From JALZAQ01 sp038253885 (GTDB lineage: Bacteria; Gemmatimonadota; Gemmatimonadetes; Gemmatimonadales; Gemmatimonadaceae), in contig JBBSGP010000009.1 in assembly GCA_038253885.1 (NCBI GenBank), forward strand, positions 1-64,000: DNA of 64,000 nt. Reading direction: 5' to 3'. Every line of letters starts with the position of its first letter. The first letter of the stretch is position 1. Under the pieces are notes generated by a model. That model was not told the DNA's origin and did not search any database. It saw only the letters and a program-made list of their open reading frames with translations. Both the position numbers and the translations under genes were made by a program. Of the stretch, positions 51,049 to 59,696 are shown piece after piece.

Positions 51049-51402
51049 TTGCCCACCATCCGCGATCTCGTCGGCGAGCTGCGCCGGCGTGAAGGTGTCG
51101 AGGCGGTCGTGCTCCTCGGCCGCGATGGTCTGCTGATCGACAGCCAATCCGCGCCTCAGCTCGATGCGGAGAGCGTGGCCGCGCTGGTGCCGGGAATCGT
51201 CTCGGCGGCCGATGAGTTTGGCGCGCAGAGCGGCCGTGGCGCGCTGGTGACCGGAATCCTGGAATACCGGGATGGCCTGGCGATCGTTTCCGTGCTGACG
51301 GACGATGCGATGCTGCTGGTGCTCGTTCAGCAGACGGCTCAGCTCGGCCCGTTGCTGTTCGAGCTGCGACGCAATCACGCGCACATCGCATCCCTCATCT
51401 GA
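51049..51402 (+). CDS. roadblock/LC7-domain protein
   Basis: A 117-aa protein of the roadblock/LC7 (MglB-like) fold: IRDLVGELRRREGVEAVVLL, GLLIDSQSAPQLDAESVAAL, GIVSAADEFGAQSGRGAL and the final beta-helix. Such proteins often regulate small Ras-like GTPases (MglA/Rab-type). No GTPase gene is adjacent. The start is TTG 51049, with GGAG about 6 nt upstream. Confidence 0.82.
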   Translation: MPTIRDLVGELRRREGVEAVVLLGRDGLLIDSQSAPQLDAESVAALVPGIVSAADEFGAQSGRGALVTGILEYRDGLAIVSVLTDDAMLLVLVQQTAQLGPLLFELRRNHAHIASLI

Positions 51403-51425
51403 CTCTCCGAGCGACACCATCTCTC

Positions 51426-51878
51426 ATGCCCACGCCCGCACCGGCTTTTCCTCCGGAGCTTCATTCCGAGCACATGGATAGACTGCACGTTCTGGTCGCC
51501 GACGATGAGCCGCACATCGGCCGCATCATCAAGATGAAGCTCGAGCAGGGACCCTTCCGGGTGACGCTTGCCTACGATGGCCAGGAGGCGCTCGAGATTC
51601 TGGAGCGGGAGCCCGGCATCGTTCTGGTGCTGCTGGACCTGATGATGCCGCGGATGAGCGGACTGGACGTCCTGCGCGCGATGCGGAGTGATCCGCGCTG
51701 GGCAGACCTGCCGTGCATCATCCTGACAGCAGCTGGCCAGGAGCAGCACCACCGGAAAGCGATGGAGATCGGCGCCAGCGAGTTCCTGACCAAGCCGTTC
51801 AGCCCGAAGAAGCTGTACGCCCGCGCGGCGGAGCTCGCCGGTGTCGCGTCAGAGGAGACGGACGCGGAGGGCCGGTGA
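51426..51878 (+). CDS. CheY-like single-domain response regulator
   Basis: A 150-aa receiver protein. It has the acidic pocket D26-D27, phosphoacceptor D71 (LLDLMMPRMSG), Thr101 and Lys123 (FLTKPFSPKKLYARA). About 17 N-terminal residues precede the receiver, and a short acidic tail follows; no output domain is present. ATG 51426 follows the roadblock gene by 23 nt. Its stop overlaps the next start as GTGA. Confidence 0.92.
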   Translation: MPTPAPAFPPELHSEHMDRLHVLVADDEPHIGRIIKMKLEQGPFRVTLAYDGQEALEILEREPGIVLVLLDLMMPRMSGLDVLRAMRSDPRWADLPCIILTAAGQEQHHRKAMEIGASEFLTKPFSPKKLYARAAELAGVASEETDAEGR

Positions 51879-52957
51879 CCCGCTGGGCGGTAGTGCTCGC
51901 CGGTGGCGTGGGCTCACGCTTCTGGCCGGTCAGCACTCCGCAGCGACCCAAACAGCTTCTGCCACTGATCGGAGATGAACCGTTGCTCTCCGAGACGGTG
52001 GAGCGCTTCGCTCCGCTGGTGGCACCCGAGCAGACGCTCATCCTCACCAACGCGACGCTGGCCGACGCGGTGGCGCGACTCCTCCCCTCCGTGCCGCGAG
52101 CAAACATCATCGCGGAGCCCCGTCCAGCCGGAACCGCCGCGGCTCTGGCCTGGGCCGCCAGCGAAGTCGCGCTCCGCGATACGCCGGAATCGGTGATGCT
52201 CTGCGTCCACGCCGACTGGGCGATCGCTGACCCAGCGGCATTCCGGGGCACGCTGTCGCGGGCTGCCAATGTAGCCGAGCGGGAGCGGAGCCTGGTTACG
52301 GTCGGAGTCGTGCCGAGCCGACCGGACCCGGGGTTTGGCTACATCGAGCCAGGCGCTCTCCTCGCCGGCGACGGCGTCGCGCGTCGCGTGGCGCGCTTCG
52401 TGGAGAAGCCAGATCGGACGAGCGCCGAGCGAATGGTGCGCGATGGCTACCTGTGGAATTCCGGGATCTTCGTGTGGCGCGCGATCGATCTGCTGGATGA
52501 GATCCGGGCCCGTACCCCGGAAGTGGCGGAGGCCCTCGCCATCCACGCCACCGGCCGGGATCGTGATCTGACGCGGTTCTTTGCCGAGGTCCGGCCCATC
52601 TCGGTGGATCATGGTGTGCTCGAGAGAAGCGAGCGCGTGCTGGTGTTACCGGGCGATTTCGGTTGGGACGACGTCGGCACCTGGGCGGCACTGCATCGGG
52701 TGCGCGAGCGGGACGCGGACGGGAACGCGGCGTCGGGCGGGGCCGTTCTCGTGGAGTCCCGTGATAACGTTGTGTTCGCGAGCGCGTCGGGCACGAAAGT
52801 GGTGCTCTACGGTGTCACCGACCTGGTCGTGGTCGCGAGCCAGGGGCTCACGCTCGTCACGACGCGCGAGCGCGCGGCCGATCTCAAGACATTGCTCGAT
52901 GCGCTGCCGGCCGAGCTGCGCGAGGGGGGGCGGATGATGGGGGGAGAGCGCGGGTGA
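51875..52957 (+). CDS. manC: mannose-1-phosphate guanylyltransferase
   Basis: Makes GDP-mannose for polysaccharide or glycoconjugate synthesis. The 360-aa protein is the single-domain form (no isomerase domain). Motifs: WAVVLAGGVGSRFWPVSTP with RPKQLLPLIGDEPLL, EPRPAGTAAALAWAA, FVEKPDRTSAERMV and NSGIFVWRA, then PGDFGWDDVGTWAAL. GTG 51875 overlaps the regulator stop; the longer frame from 51713 is a shadow. Confidence 0.94.
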   Translation: MTRWAVVLAGGVGSRFWPVSTPQRPKQLLPLIGDEPLLSETVERFAPLVAPEQTLILTNATLADAVARLLPSVPRANIIAEPRPAGTAAALAWAASEVALRDTPESVMLCVHADWAIADPAAFRGTLSRAANVAERERSLVTVGVVPSRPDPGFGYIEPGALLAGDGVARRVARFVEKPDRTSAERMVRDGYLWNSGIFVWRAIDLLDEIRARTPEVAEALAIHATGRDRDLTRFFAEVRPISVDHGVLERSERVLVLPGDFGWDDVGTWAALHRVRERDADGNAASGGAVLVESRDNVVFASASGTKVVLYGVTDLVVVASQGLTLVTTRERAADLKTLLDALPAELREGGRMMGGERG

Positions 52958-54159
52958 CGGCCCTCTACCTCTATGACGACGCGCGCGCGCGGACGTTCGA
53001 GCCTTTCGCCCTCACGCGTCCGGTGGCCGAGCTGCGGGCCGGAACCACGCTGCTGCGCGAACGGTGGGAGCGAGCGCTGGCGACGCCCGCCGCCGGCACG
53101 GTGGCGGCGCCCCACCTCGCGGACTTCGAGGAGGCGGGAGCGCCGCCGTCTGTCGGTGAGAGCGTGCCCGCCGGGGCGATCATCGCGAACGCGCGCTGCG
53201 TCGTCCCGCTGGGATGGACCAGCCGCGTGGCGGACGTCTGGATATGCGAGGGAGCGGTCGCGGCGGTCAGAGTCTCGCGGCCCGTCCCGATAGCCGACTT
53301 TGATGATGGCGGCACCTCGCTGGACAGCCTGACTGCATCGGGCACGCGGCTGGTGGAGGTTCCGGGACGGTGGCTGGGCGAGGTGTGGCAGCTGGTGACC
53401 GAGCTCATCGGCCAGCTCCAGGCTGACATCGCCGCGATCGGTCCGACGCTGACGGTTGCGCCACCGCATCAGGCCATCCACATCGGGTCGCACCCCGTGT
53501 ACGTCGAGCAGGGTGCGACCGTCGAGCCTCACGTCGTTTTCGACTGCAGCGGCGGACCGGTGCTGGTGCGCGCCGGCGCGGTGGTACGCTCGTTCACGCG
53601 GCTGGTCGGTCCCTGCGCGATCGCGGGCGGCACGAGCGTGCTCGGCGATCGCGTGGCGGGATGCTCGATCGGCGAAGGGTGCACGGTGCGTGGCGAGCTG
53701 AGTGAGTCAGTGATCCTCGGACAGGCGAACAAGTCGCACGACGGCTTCGTGGGACACTCCTACCTGGGCCGGTGGGTCAACCTCGGCGCCGGAACCATCA
53801 CCAGCAACCTCAAGAACACGTACGGCACCGTATCGATGTGGACACCGGCTGGCATGCGCGACAGCGGCACGATCAAGCTCGGGAGCCTGATCGGCGATCA
53901 CGTGAAGACCGGAATCGGCATGCGGCTCACGACGGGGAGCGTCATCGGAGCGGGGTCGAATCTCTACGGCAGCCAGATGCCACCGAAGTACGTCGCGCCC
54001 TTCTCCTGGGGAGAGGGAGCATCGCTCGCGCCGTACCGCCTCGACAAGTTCCTCGAGACGGCCGAGCGCGCGATGGCCCGGCGACAGCTCACCCTCGGAG
54101 AGCGCACGCGGCGCGCACTCGCAGCCGCCCACGAGCGCGGACGACGGAGCAGCGGATGA
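52954..54159 (+). CDS. GlmU-like sugar nucleotidyltransferase-type protein with hexapeptide repeats
   Basis: A 401-aa protein. The N-terminal part (about 1-180, starting LYLYDDARARTFEPFALTRPV) resembles the divergent nucleotidyltransferase-like domain of GlmU-like proteins in Bacteroidota and related phyla. The C-terminal part (about 190-360) is a left-handed beta-helix: VEPHVVFDCSGG, GDRVAGCSIGEG, KSHDGFVGHSYLG and VNLGAGTITSNLKN. It probably links nucleotide-sugar binding to acyltransfer; substrates unknown. GTG 52954 overlaps the manC stop. Confidence 0.8.
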   Translation: MTALYLYDDARARTFEPFALTRPVAELRAGTTLLRERWERALATPAAGTVAAPHLADFEEAGAPPSVGESVPAGAIIANARCVVPLGWTSRVADVWICEGAVAAVRVSRPVPIADFDDGGTSLDSLTASGTRLVEVPGRWLGEVWQLVTELIGQLQADIAAIGPTLTVAPPHQAIHIGSHPVYVEQGATVEPHVVFDCSGGPVLVRAGAVVRSFTRLVGPCAIAGGTSVLGDRVAGCSIGEGCTVRGELSESVILGQANKSHDGFVGHSYLGRWVNLGAGTITSNLKNTYGTVSMWTPAGMRDSGTIKLGSLIGDHVKTGIGMRLTTGSVIGAGSNLYGSQMPPKYVAPFSWGEGASLAPYRLDKFLETAERAMARRQLTLGERTRRALAAAHERGRRSSG

Positions 54160-54971
54160 GGATGTGGGTGCTCGGGAGCGGGAGTCGCGGCAATGCGGTC
54201 CTGTTCGAGGCCGAGGGATCGCGCGTGCTCGTCGACGCCGGATTCGCCGTCCGCGACCTGGAAGCTCGCCTCGGCGCAGTCGGCGTGCCCGGCGAGTCGA
54301 TCGAGGATCTGGTCGTCACGCATGAGCACACGGACCACGTGCGCGGAGCGTGCGCCGCCGCCCGGCGGTGGGGATGGACGGTCCATGCCAGCGCCGGTAC
54401 TCTGACCGCGTGCCCCGAGCTCGTCGCTGCCGGCGCCATCGCGATCCCGCCGGACGGGGTGCTGGTGCTCGACACCATCTGTCTGGACGCGGTACCGGTG
54501 CCGCATGACGCCGTCGAGCCGATCGCGATCGTCGCCACGGCACGGGGGAGCGGCGTCCGCGCGGCGGTGGTGTACGACCTCGGTCACGTTGGAGAGGCGC
54601 TGCGCCGGACATTGGCCGATCTCGACCTGCTGGTGCTCGAGGCGAATCACGACGACGGCATGTTGCGCGCAGGACCATACCCTCCGTCGGTCGTGCATCG
54701 GATCGGGGGACGGCTCGGGCATCTCAGCAACCGGGCGGCGGCTGGGCTCGCGCGGGGCTGCGCGCATCGCGCATTGTCGCACATCGTCCTGGCCCATCTG
54801 AGTGATCGGTGCAACCAGCCGGGGCTCGCGGCGGCCGCGGTCGGGGCCGCGCTGGCGATCACTCCCTTCCGGGGCGGTCTTCATGCCTCCGCGCAGGAGA
54901 TACCGATCGGGCCCTTTCGCGCGCTGGCCCTGCGGGAGACGCGCGCGGCGCAACTGTCGCTCGGACTCTAG
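54156..54971 (+). CDS. MBL-fold metallo-hydrolase (YycJ/WalJ-like)
   Basis: A 271-aa metallo-beta-lactamase-fold protein. It has VLGSGSRGNAVLFEAEGSRV, the metal motif THEHTDHVRG, VYDLGHVGEAL, VLEANHDDGMLRAG and a late HIVLAHLSDRCNQPG. This matches the YycJ/WalJ family of DNA-end processing or mismatch-repair-related exonucleases. ATG 54156 overlaps the upstream stop (ATGA). It ends the plus-strand operon from roadblock onward. Confidence 0.88.
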   Translation: MRMWVLGSGSRGNAVLFEAEGSRVLVDAGFAVRDLEARLGAVGVPGESIEDLVVTHEHTDHVRGACAAARRWGWTVHASAGTLTACPELVAAGAIAIPPDGVLVLDTICLDAVPVPHDAVEPIAIVATARGSGVRAAVVYDLGHVGEALRRTLADLDLLVLEANHDDGMLRAGPYPPSVVHRIGGRLGHLSNRAAAGLARGCAHRALSHIVLAHLSDRCNQPGLAAAAVGAALAITPFRGGLHASAQEIPIGPFRALALRETRAAQLSLGL

Positions 54972-55002
54972 AAGCGTCCGCGAAGCGCAACGGAAAAGCA
55001 AA

Positions 55003-55028
55003 GCGGGGACCCGTTGCCGGGTCCCCGC
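55003..55028. terminator. bidirectional terminator between MBL gene and groEL
   Basis: An 11-bp GC-rich stem (GCGGGGACCCG, loop TTGC, and complement) lies between convergent genes. On the minus strand it is followed by TTTGCTTTT, making it a good intrinsic terminator for groEL. On the plus strand a T-tract is absent. Confidence 0.85.
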
Positions 55029-55060
55029 CTTCCCTACCCTACCGCGACCGCGCGGTAGGC

Positions 55061-56701
55061 CTAGTACATCCCGCCCATGCCACCACCGCCGGGGCCGCCG
55101 GACGGCATCGATGGCTTGTCTTCCTTCTTCTCGACCACGATCGCTTCCGTGGTGAGGAGGAGGCCAGCGATCGACGCGGCGTTCTGCAGCGCCGTACGAG
55201 CCACCTTGGTCGGGTCGATGACACCGGCCGCGACGAGATCCTCGTACGTGTCGGTGAGCGCGTTGTAGCCGTACTTGTCATCCTTGTTGGCGCGCACCTT
55301 CTCGACGACGATCGAACCCTCGCCGCCGGCGTTCTGCACGATCATCCGGATCGGCTCCTCGATCGCCTTGCGAACGATGTCGACGCCGAGCTGCTCCTCG
55401 TGATCCTGCAGCTTGAGCGCCTTCAGCGCGCGCTGCGACCGCAGGAACGCCACGCCGCCGCCGGGGACGATGCCCTCTTCCACCGCCGCGCGAGTCGCAT
55501 GCAGCGCATCTTCGACGCGCGCCTTCTTCTCCTTCATCTCGCTCTCGGTCGCGGCGCCGACGTTGATCACCGCCACGCCCCCGGAGAGCTTGGCCAGACG
55601 CTCCTGGAGCTTCTCCTTGTCGTAGTCGGAGGTCGACTTCTCGATCGTCGACTTGAGCTCCTTGATGCGACCCTGGATGTTGTCCTCGGTGCCGCTGCCG
55701 TCGATGATCGTGGTGTTGTCCTTGTCCACGACGATGCGCTTGGCGCGTCCGAGATCATTCACCACCGCGTTCTCGAGCTTGAAGCCCACTTCCTCGCTGA
55801 TGACCTGGCCGCCGGTGAGAACCGCGACGTCCTGCAGCATCGCCTTGCGGCGATCGCCGAAGCCCGGGGCCTTCACGGCGCAGATGCGCAGCGTGCCGCG
55901 AAGCTTGTTGACGACGAGCGTGGCCAATGCCTCCCCTTCGACATCCTCGGCGATGATCAGCATCGGCTTGCCCATCTGCGCGACCTTCTCGAGGATCGGA
56001 AGGAGATCCTTCATCGAGGAGATCTTCTTGTCGTGGATGAGGATGTACGCATCCTCCAGCACCGACTCCATCTTTTCCGGGTCGGTGACGAAATACGGCG
56101 AGAGGTACCCGCGGTCGAACTGCATGCCGTCCACGGTCTCCAGCGTCGTCTCGAGGCCACGGGCCTCCTCGACGGTGATCACGCCATCCTTCCCGACCTT
56201 CTCCATCGCATCGGCGATCAACCCGCCGATCTCGGCATCGTTGTTGGCCGATATGCTACCGATCTGGGCGATCTCCTTGCGGCCCGCGGTCGGCACGGAC
56301 ATGCGCTTGAGCTCCTCGACGACCGTCGACACGGCGCGGTCGATTCCGCGCTTGAGCGCCATCGGGTTGACACCGGAGGTGACGTTCTTGAGCCCTTCGC
56401 GGAAGATCGCCTGGGCCAGCACGGTGGCGGTGGTGGTTCCGTCGCCGGCGAGGTCCGACGTCTTGGTCGCGACTTCCTTCACCATCTGCGCGCCCATGTT
56501 CTCGATCGGATCGCTGAGCTCGATCTCCTTCGCGACCGTCACGCCGTCCTTGGTGACCGTCGGCGCGCCGAACTTCTTATCGATGACGACGTTGCGTCCC
56601 TTCGGGCCGAGCGTGACCTTCACCGCTTCGGCCAGCTGATCGACACCGCGCTTGAGAGCCGCGCGCGCATCGACGTTGAAATGGAGTTCCTTGGCAGCCA
56701 T
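55061..56701 (-). CDS. groL: chaperonin GroEL (60 kDa)
   Basis: The 546-aa group I chaperonin folds proteins with GroES. It contains VTLGPKGRNVVIDKKFGAP, AGDGTTTATVLAQAI, PGFGDRRKAMLQDVAVLTGG and the Gly/Met C-terminal tail (GGPGGGGMGGMY). It is the second gene after groES, with a 90-nt gap, and both lie under CIRCE control. Confidence 0.99.
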   Translation of the reverse strand: MAAKELHFNVDARAALKRGVDQLAEAVKVTLGPKGRNVVIDKKFGAPTVTKDGVTVAKEIELSDPIENMGAQMVKEVATKTSDLAGDGTTTATVLAQAIFREGLKNVTSGVNPMALKRGIDRAVSTVVEELKRMSVPTAGRKEIAQIGSISANNDAEIGGLIADAMEKVGKDGVITVEEARGLETTLETVDGMQFDRGYLSPYFVTDPEKMESVLEDAYILIHDKKISSMKDLLPILEKVAQMGKPMLIIAEDVEGEALATLVVNKLRGTLRICAVKAPGFGDRRKAMLQDVAVLTGGQVISEEVGFKLENAVVNDLGRAKRIVVDKDNTTIIDGSGTEDNIQGRIKELKSTIEKSTSDYDKEKLQERLAKLSGGVAVINVGAATESEMKEKKARVEDALHATRAAVEEGIVPGGGVAFLRSQRALKALKLQDHEEQLGVDIVRKAIEEPIRMIVQNAGGEGSIVVEKVRANKDDKYGYNALTDTYEDLVAAGVIDPTKVARTALQNAASIAGLLLTTEAIVVEKKEDKPSMPSGGPGGGGMGGMY

Positions 56702-56791
56702 GTGTAGAGTCCTGAATGGTAAGTGAATGTCGTCAGCGCGAGCTGTCGGGCGGGCATGCCACCCGTCGCCGCGCGATCTGCCGCTTCGGAG

Positions 56792-57103
56792 CTAGCGGGG
56801 AAGCACCGCGAGCACATCGGACTCGCGGAGGATCAGATACTGCTCGTTGTCGAGGGTGACCTCGGTGCCGCTGTATTTCCCGTACAGCACCTTGTCGCCC
56901 ACCTTGACATCCATCGGAACGCGCTTGTCTTTCTCGAAGCGGCCGGGACCGACGGCGATGATCTCTCCCTGCTGCGGCTTCTCCTTGGCGGTATCCGGGA
57001 TGTAGAGCCCGCCGCGCATCTGCTCGGTGTCCTCGAGCGCCTTTACCACGACACGATCAGCCAGCGGATTGATCTTCACCGCGGCCGAGGTCTTAGTGGC
57101 CAT
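56792..57103 (-). CDS. groS: co-chaperonin GroES
   Basis: The 103-aa GroES has INPLADRVVVKALEDTEQ, the mobile loop (MRGGLYIPDTAKEKPQQG), VGDKVLYGKYSGTEV and YLILRESDVLAVL. An ATG at 57103 follows a leader carrying the CIRCE operator. Confidence 0.98.
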   Translation of the reverse strand: MATKTSAAVKINPLADRVVVKALEDTEQMRGGLYIPDTAKEKPQQGEIIAVGPGRFEKDKRVPMDVKVGDKVLYGKYSGTEVTLDNEQYLILRESDVLAVLPR

Positions 57104-57156
57104 GAGTTCCTGCCCTCCGTTATTGGTTCAATGCTTCAGTGAATGGAATATAGCTG

Positions 57157-57183
57157 TTAGCACTCGGTCGGCGCGAGTGCTAA
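57157..57183. promoter_or_regulatory. CIRCE operator (HrcA binding site)
   Basis: An exact TTAGCACTC-N9-GAGTGCTAA inverted repeat, the consensus CIRCE element, lies 54 bp upstream of the groES start. It shows that groESL is repressed by HrcA under normal conditions. hrcA itself is not in this window. Confidence 0.97.
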
Positions 57184-57188
57184 ACAGA

Positions 57189-57217
57189 AAATAATCGCGG
57201 CCCTGGCGTGCCATCAA
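57189..57217 (-). promoter_or_regulatory. groESL promoter
   Basis: TTGATG (57212-57217), 17-bp spacer and TTATTT (57189-57194) on the minus strand, just upstream of CIRCE, so the operator would lie at the transcript start. A TATATT close to groES is an alternative -10 but lacks a good -35. Confidence 0.55.
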
Positions 57218-57337
57218 GGCTCACAACATGCATGAGCCGTTCCAGCCAACTCAGCAAACCGGAACGAGTTAGCGGCGTTGTGTGACAGTCATTCGACATC
57301 CCGATGGGACGAGTCCGCCGGATCGGCAGTGCGCGAG

Positions 57338-58111
57338 CTACACCGCCAGCAGCTCGTGCGCGAGCTGCAACCCGTGCAGCGTCAGGAAAGGATCGACGCT
57401 GTCGAGCTCGGTGCAGAGGGGGGCGATGACCTCCGCCAGACCGCCGGTGGCAACCACACGAGGTGTACGCGGTGTGGGCCACTCTCGTCGGATGCGGCGC
57501 ACCAGGCCGTCGATGGCATCCGCCGCTCCGAGCATCACGCCGGCACGGATGCACTCCTCCGTCCGCCGGCCGATCGCGCGTTCGGGCGGTTGCAGCTCCG
57601 TCGCCGGGAGCTTGGACGTTCGGCGGATCAGCGTTTCTGCCGAGGTGCGGACGCCTGGCGCGATGATCCCGCCAAAGAAGATGCCGTTTTCCGTGATGCA
57701 ATCGTAGGTGGTGGCCGTGCCGAGATCCACGACGATGGTGTCGCTCCGGTACAGACGGCTCGCCGCCAGAGTGTTGAGGATCCGGTCGGCGCCGACGGTC
57801 AGGGGCTCGTCCACATCCAGCCGGATCGGGAGCGGGCTGCTCCCGTCCACGATGATCGGATCGCAGCCCAGCCACTCCGTGCAGGCCTCGGCCAGGGGGC
57901 CCGTGATGGGGGGCACGACGGAGCCGATCGCCGCACCATGCACCGCACCCGACGTCGAGTCGGAGGCGGCGAGAAGTCCGGCGAGCAGTAAGCCAAATTC
58001 GTCCGGCGTCCGCGCCACCTCGGACATCACCCGCCAGTGAGCGCGGAGCTCCGCCCCCTCGAACAGCCCGATGGTGGTCTCGGTGTTTCCGACGTCGAAC
58101 ACGATGATCAC
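57338..58111 (-). CDS. coaX: type III pantothenate kinase
   Basis: First step of CoA synthesis. The 257-aa CoaX has an ASKHA-type ATPase fold: MIIVFDVGNTETTIGLF (phosphate-binding loop), EPLTVGADRILNTLAAS and VVDLGTATTYDCIT, followed by GGIIAPGVRTSAETL. It overlaps birA by 4 nt. Confidence 0.95.
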   Translation of the reverse strand: MIIVFDVGNTETTIGLFEGAELRAHWRVMSEVARTPDEFGLLLAGLLAASDSTSGAVHGAAIGSVVPPITGPLAEACTEWLGCDPIIVDGSSPLPIRLDVDEPLTVGADRILNTLAASRLYRSDTIVVDLGTATTYDCITENGIFFGGIIAPGVRTSAETLIRRTSKLPATELQPPERAIGRRTEECIRAGVMLGAADAIDGLVRRIRREWPTPRTPRVVATGGLAEVIAPLCTELDSVDPFLTLHGLQLAHELLAV

Positions 58112-58866
58112 GTCAGCTCCTCCTCGAAGACGAGCGAGCCGGCTGTCGCGAGAGCCGGCCCCTGCGGCCCGTCGATCATGAGCGCGCCCGATGCATCTAT
58201 CCCTCTCACGACGCCACGGATCGGCGTCGCGCTCCGGCGCCCCTCCGCCAGATCGCGCTCACGCCACTCCCGGAGCTCGCTCTCGCGCAATGGCCCGCGA
58301 GCCTGGGCCGCCGCGCGGAGCACTGGCATCAGCTCTTCCAGCACCGTCACGCGATCGGCGCCGTCAGAGAGTGCCGCGGCCCCCCCCTCGGGCATCGCGG
58401 CCGGCAGTCTCACGTTGACACCGAGGCCGATGCTGACCCACTCCACGACGGAACCGCTCCACCGTGTCTCGACCAGAATACCACCGAGCTTTCCGGTGCC
58501 GACGAAGAGATCGTTCGGCCACTTGAGGCGGATCGGGGAGGGCGCGAAGCGATCCAGAACGCGTGCCGCTCGCAACCCGAGCCTCAACGAGAGGACGCCG
58601 AGCGCCTCGACGCCCACTCCGCGCTCGAGCAGCGTGAGCCAGATGCCGGCTCCCGGCTCCGAGCGCCAGGCACGGCCGGCCCGACCACGCCCTGCGGTCT
58701 GCTCCTCGGCGATCACCAGGGTGCCAGCCGGAGCCCCAGTGGCGGCGAGGTGGTTCGCCACATCCTGGGTCGACGTCACGACCGTTTCGATCGTCACGAG
58801 CGGCAATCCCAGTCGCGTCTCCAGATCGGCGGCCGACCATCCGTCGTAGCGCGACGGCTCAGCCAC
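58108..58866 (-). CDS. birA: biotin-[acetyl-CoA-carboxylase] ligase
   Basis: A 252-aa monofunctional biotin-protein ligase: the N-terminal DNA-binding domain of E. coli BirA is absent. It contains VVTSTQDVANHLAATGAPAG, AEEQTAGRGRAGRAWRSEPG (the GRGRxGR biotinyl-5'-AMP loop), LKWPNDLFVGTGKLGGILVE and SIGLGVNVR. The birA-coaX pairing is common. It overlaps uppP by 8 nt. Confidence 0.94.
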   Translation of the reverse strand: MAEPSRYDGWSAADLETRLGLPLVTIETVVTSTQDVANHLAATGAPAGTLVIAEEQTAGRGRAGRAWRSEPGAGIWLTLLERGVGVEALGVLSLRLGLRAARVLDRFAPSPIRLKWPNDLFVGTGKLGGILVETRWSGSVVEWVSIGLGVNVRLPAAMPEGGAAALSDGADRVTVLEELMPVLRAAAQARGPLRESELREWRERDLAEGRRSATPIRGVVRGIDASGALMIDGPQGPALATAGSLVFEEELT

Positions 58867-59662
58867 GGTGGATCGCCAGCACGATCACGGCGACGCCCAC
58901 GAGGACACGGTACACCGCGAACACCCCGTAGCTGTGTCGCGTGACGTACCGCATCAGCACTCCAATGGCGAGCCATCCGCTGAGCGCGGAGGCGGCCACC
59001 CCAACGGCGAGCGCGCCACCGAGTTCTCCGCCGCGCAGAAGATGCGGCAGCTTCAGGATGGAGGCGGCGGCAATGATCGGCATGCTCATCAGGAAGCTGA
59101 ACGTCGCGGCGCCCGCCCGGTCGAATCGCACCGCCCGGCCCGCCGTGATTGTGGATCCCGAGCGCGACACTCCCGGGATGAGGGCAAGAACCTGCGCGAA
59201 GCCGATTGCCAACGCGTCTCGCCAGCGCATATCCGCGAGTGGACGCGAGCTGTCGCGAGCACGATCGACCAACCAGAGGACGATGCCCATCACGATGAGC
59301 ATGGTGGCGATGAGTCTCGGGTCGCGGAACGCCTGCTCGGCGTACCGATCGAGGGCGAGGCCGGCGAGCCCGCCCGGTATGCTGGCGACGACGAGATAGA
59401 GCGCGCGCCGCTGTTCGACCGTCTCGGCCCGGCGACTGCGCACGATCTGCAGCGCGGCAACCGCCAGTCGCGCCCACTCCGATCGGAAATAGATGAGAAC
59501 GGCGAGCAGAGTGCCGAAGTGCAACGCGACGTCGAAGGACAGACCGGGCTCGGGCCATCCGAGCGCCCATGGCGCGAGGGCCAGATGCGCCGAGCTACTG
59601 ATGGGCAGGAACTCGGCGAGGCCCTGTAGAATGCCGAGGACGAGCGCCTGGACGAGCGTCAT
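58859..59662 (-). CDS. uppP: undecaprenyl-diphosphatase
   Basis: A 267-aa integral membrane enzyme recycling undecaprenyl diphosphate for cell-wall synthesis. It contains LGILQGLAEFLPISSSAHL (with the catalytic Glu), LIPGVSRSGSTITAGRAVRF (catalytic Arg) and about eight hydrophobic segments. BacA/UppP overproduction gives bacitracin resistance in other species. GTG or ATG start near 59662. Confidence 0.96.
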   Translation of the reverse strand: MTLVQALVLGILQGLAEFLPISSSAHLALAPWALGWPEPGLSFDVALHFGTLLAVLIYFRSEWARLAVAALQIVRSRRAETVEQRRALYLVVASIPGGLAGLALDRYAEQAFRDPRLIATMLIVMGIVLWLVDRARDSSRPLADMRWRDALAIGFAQVLALIPGVSRSGSTITAGRAVRFDRAGAATFSFLMSMPIIAAASILKLPHLLRGGELGGALAVGVAASALSGWLAIGVLMRYVTRHSYGVFAVYRVLVGVAVIVLAIHRG

Positions 59663-59696
59663 CTCCGGTGGCCCGGAGGCGAGTCCGCGCTCCGCG

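Noticed and set aside
54809..56707. 632-codon plus-strand frame opposite groEL
   Set aside because: Long antisense frames opposite groEL are common in high-GC genomes; no domain or ribosome-binding site supports it.
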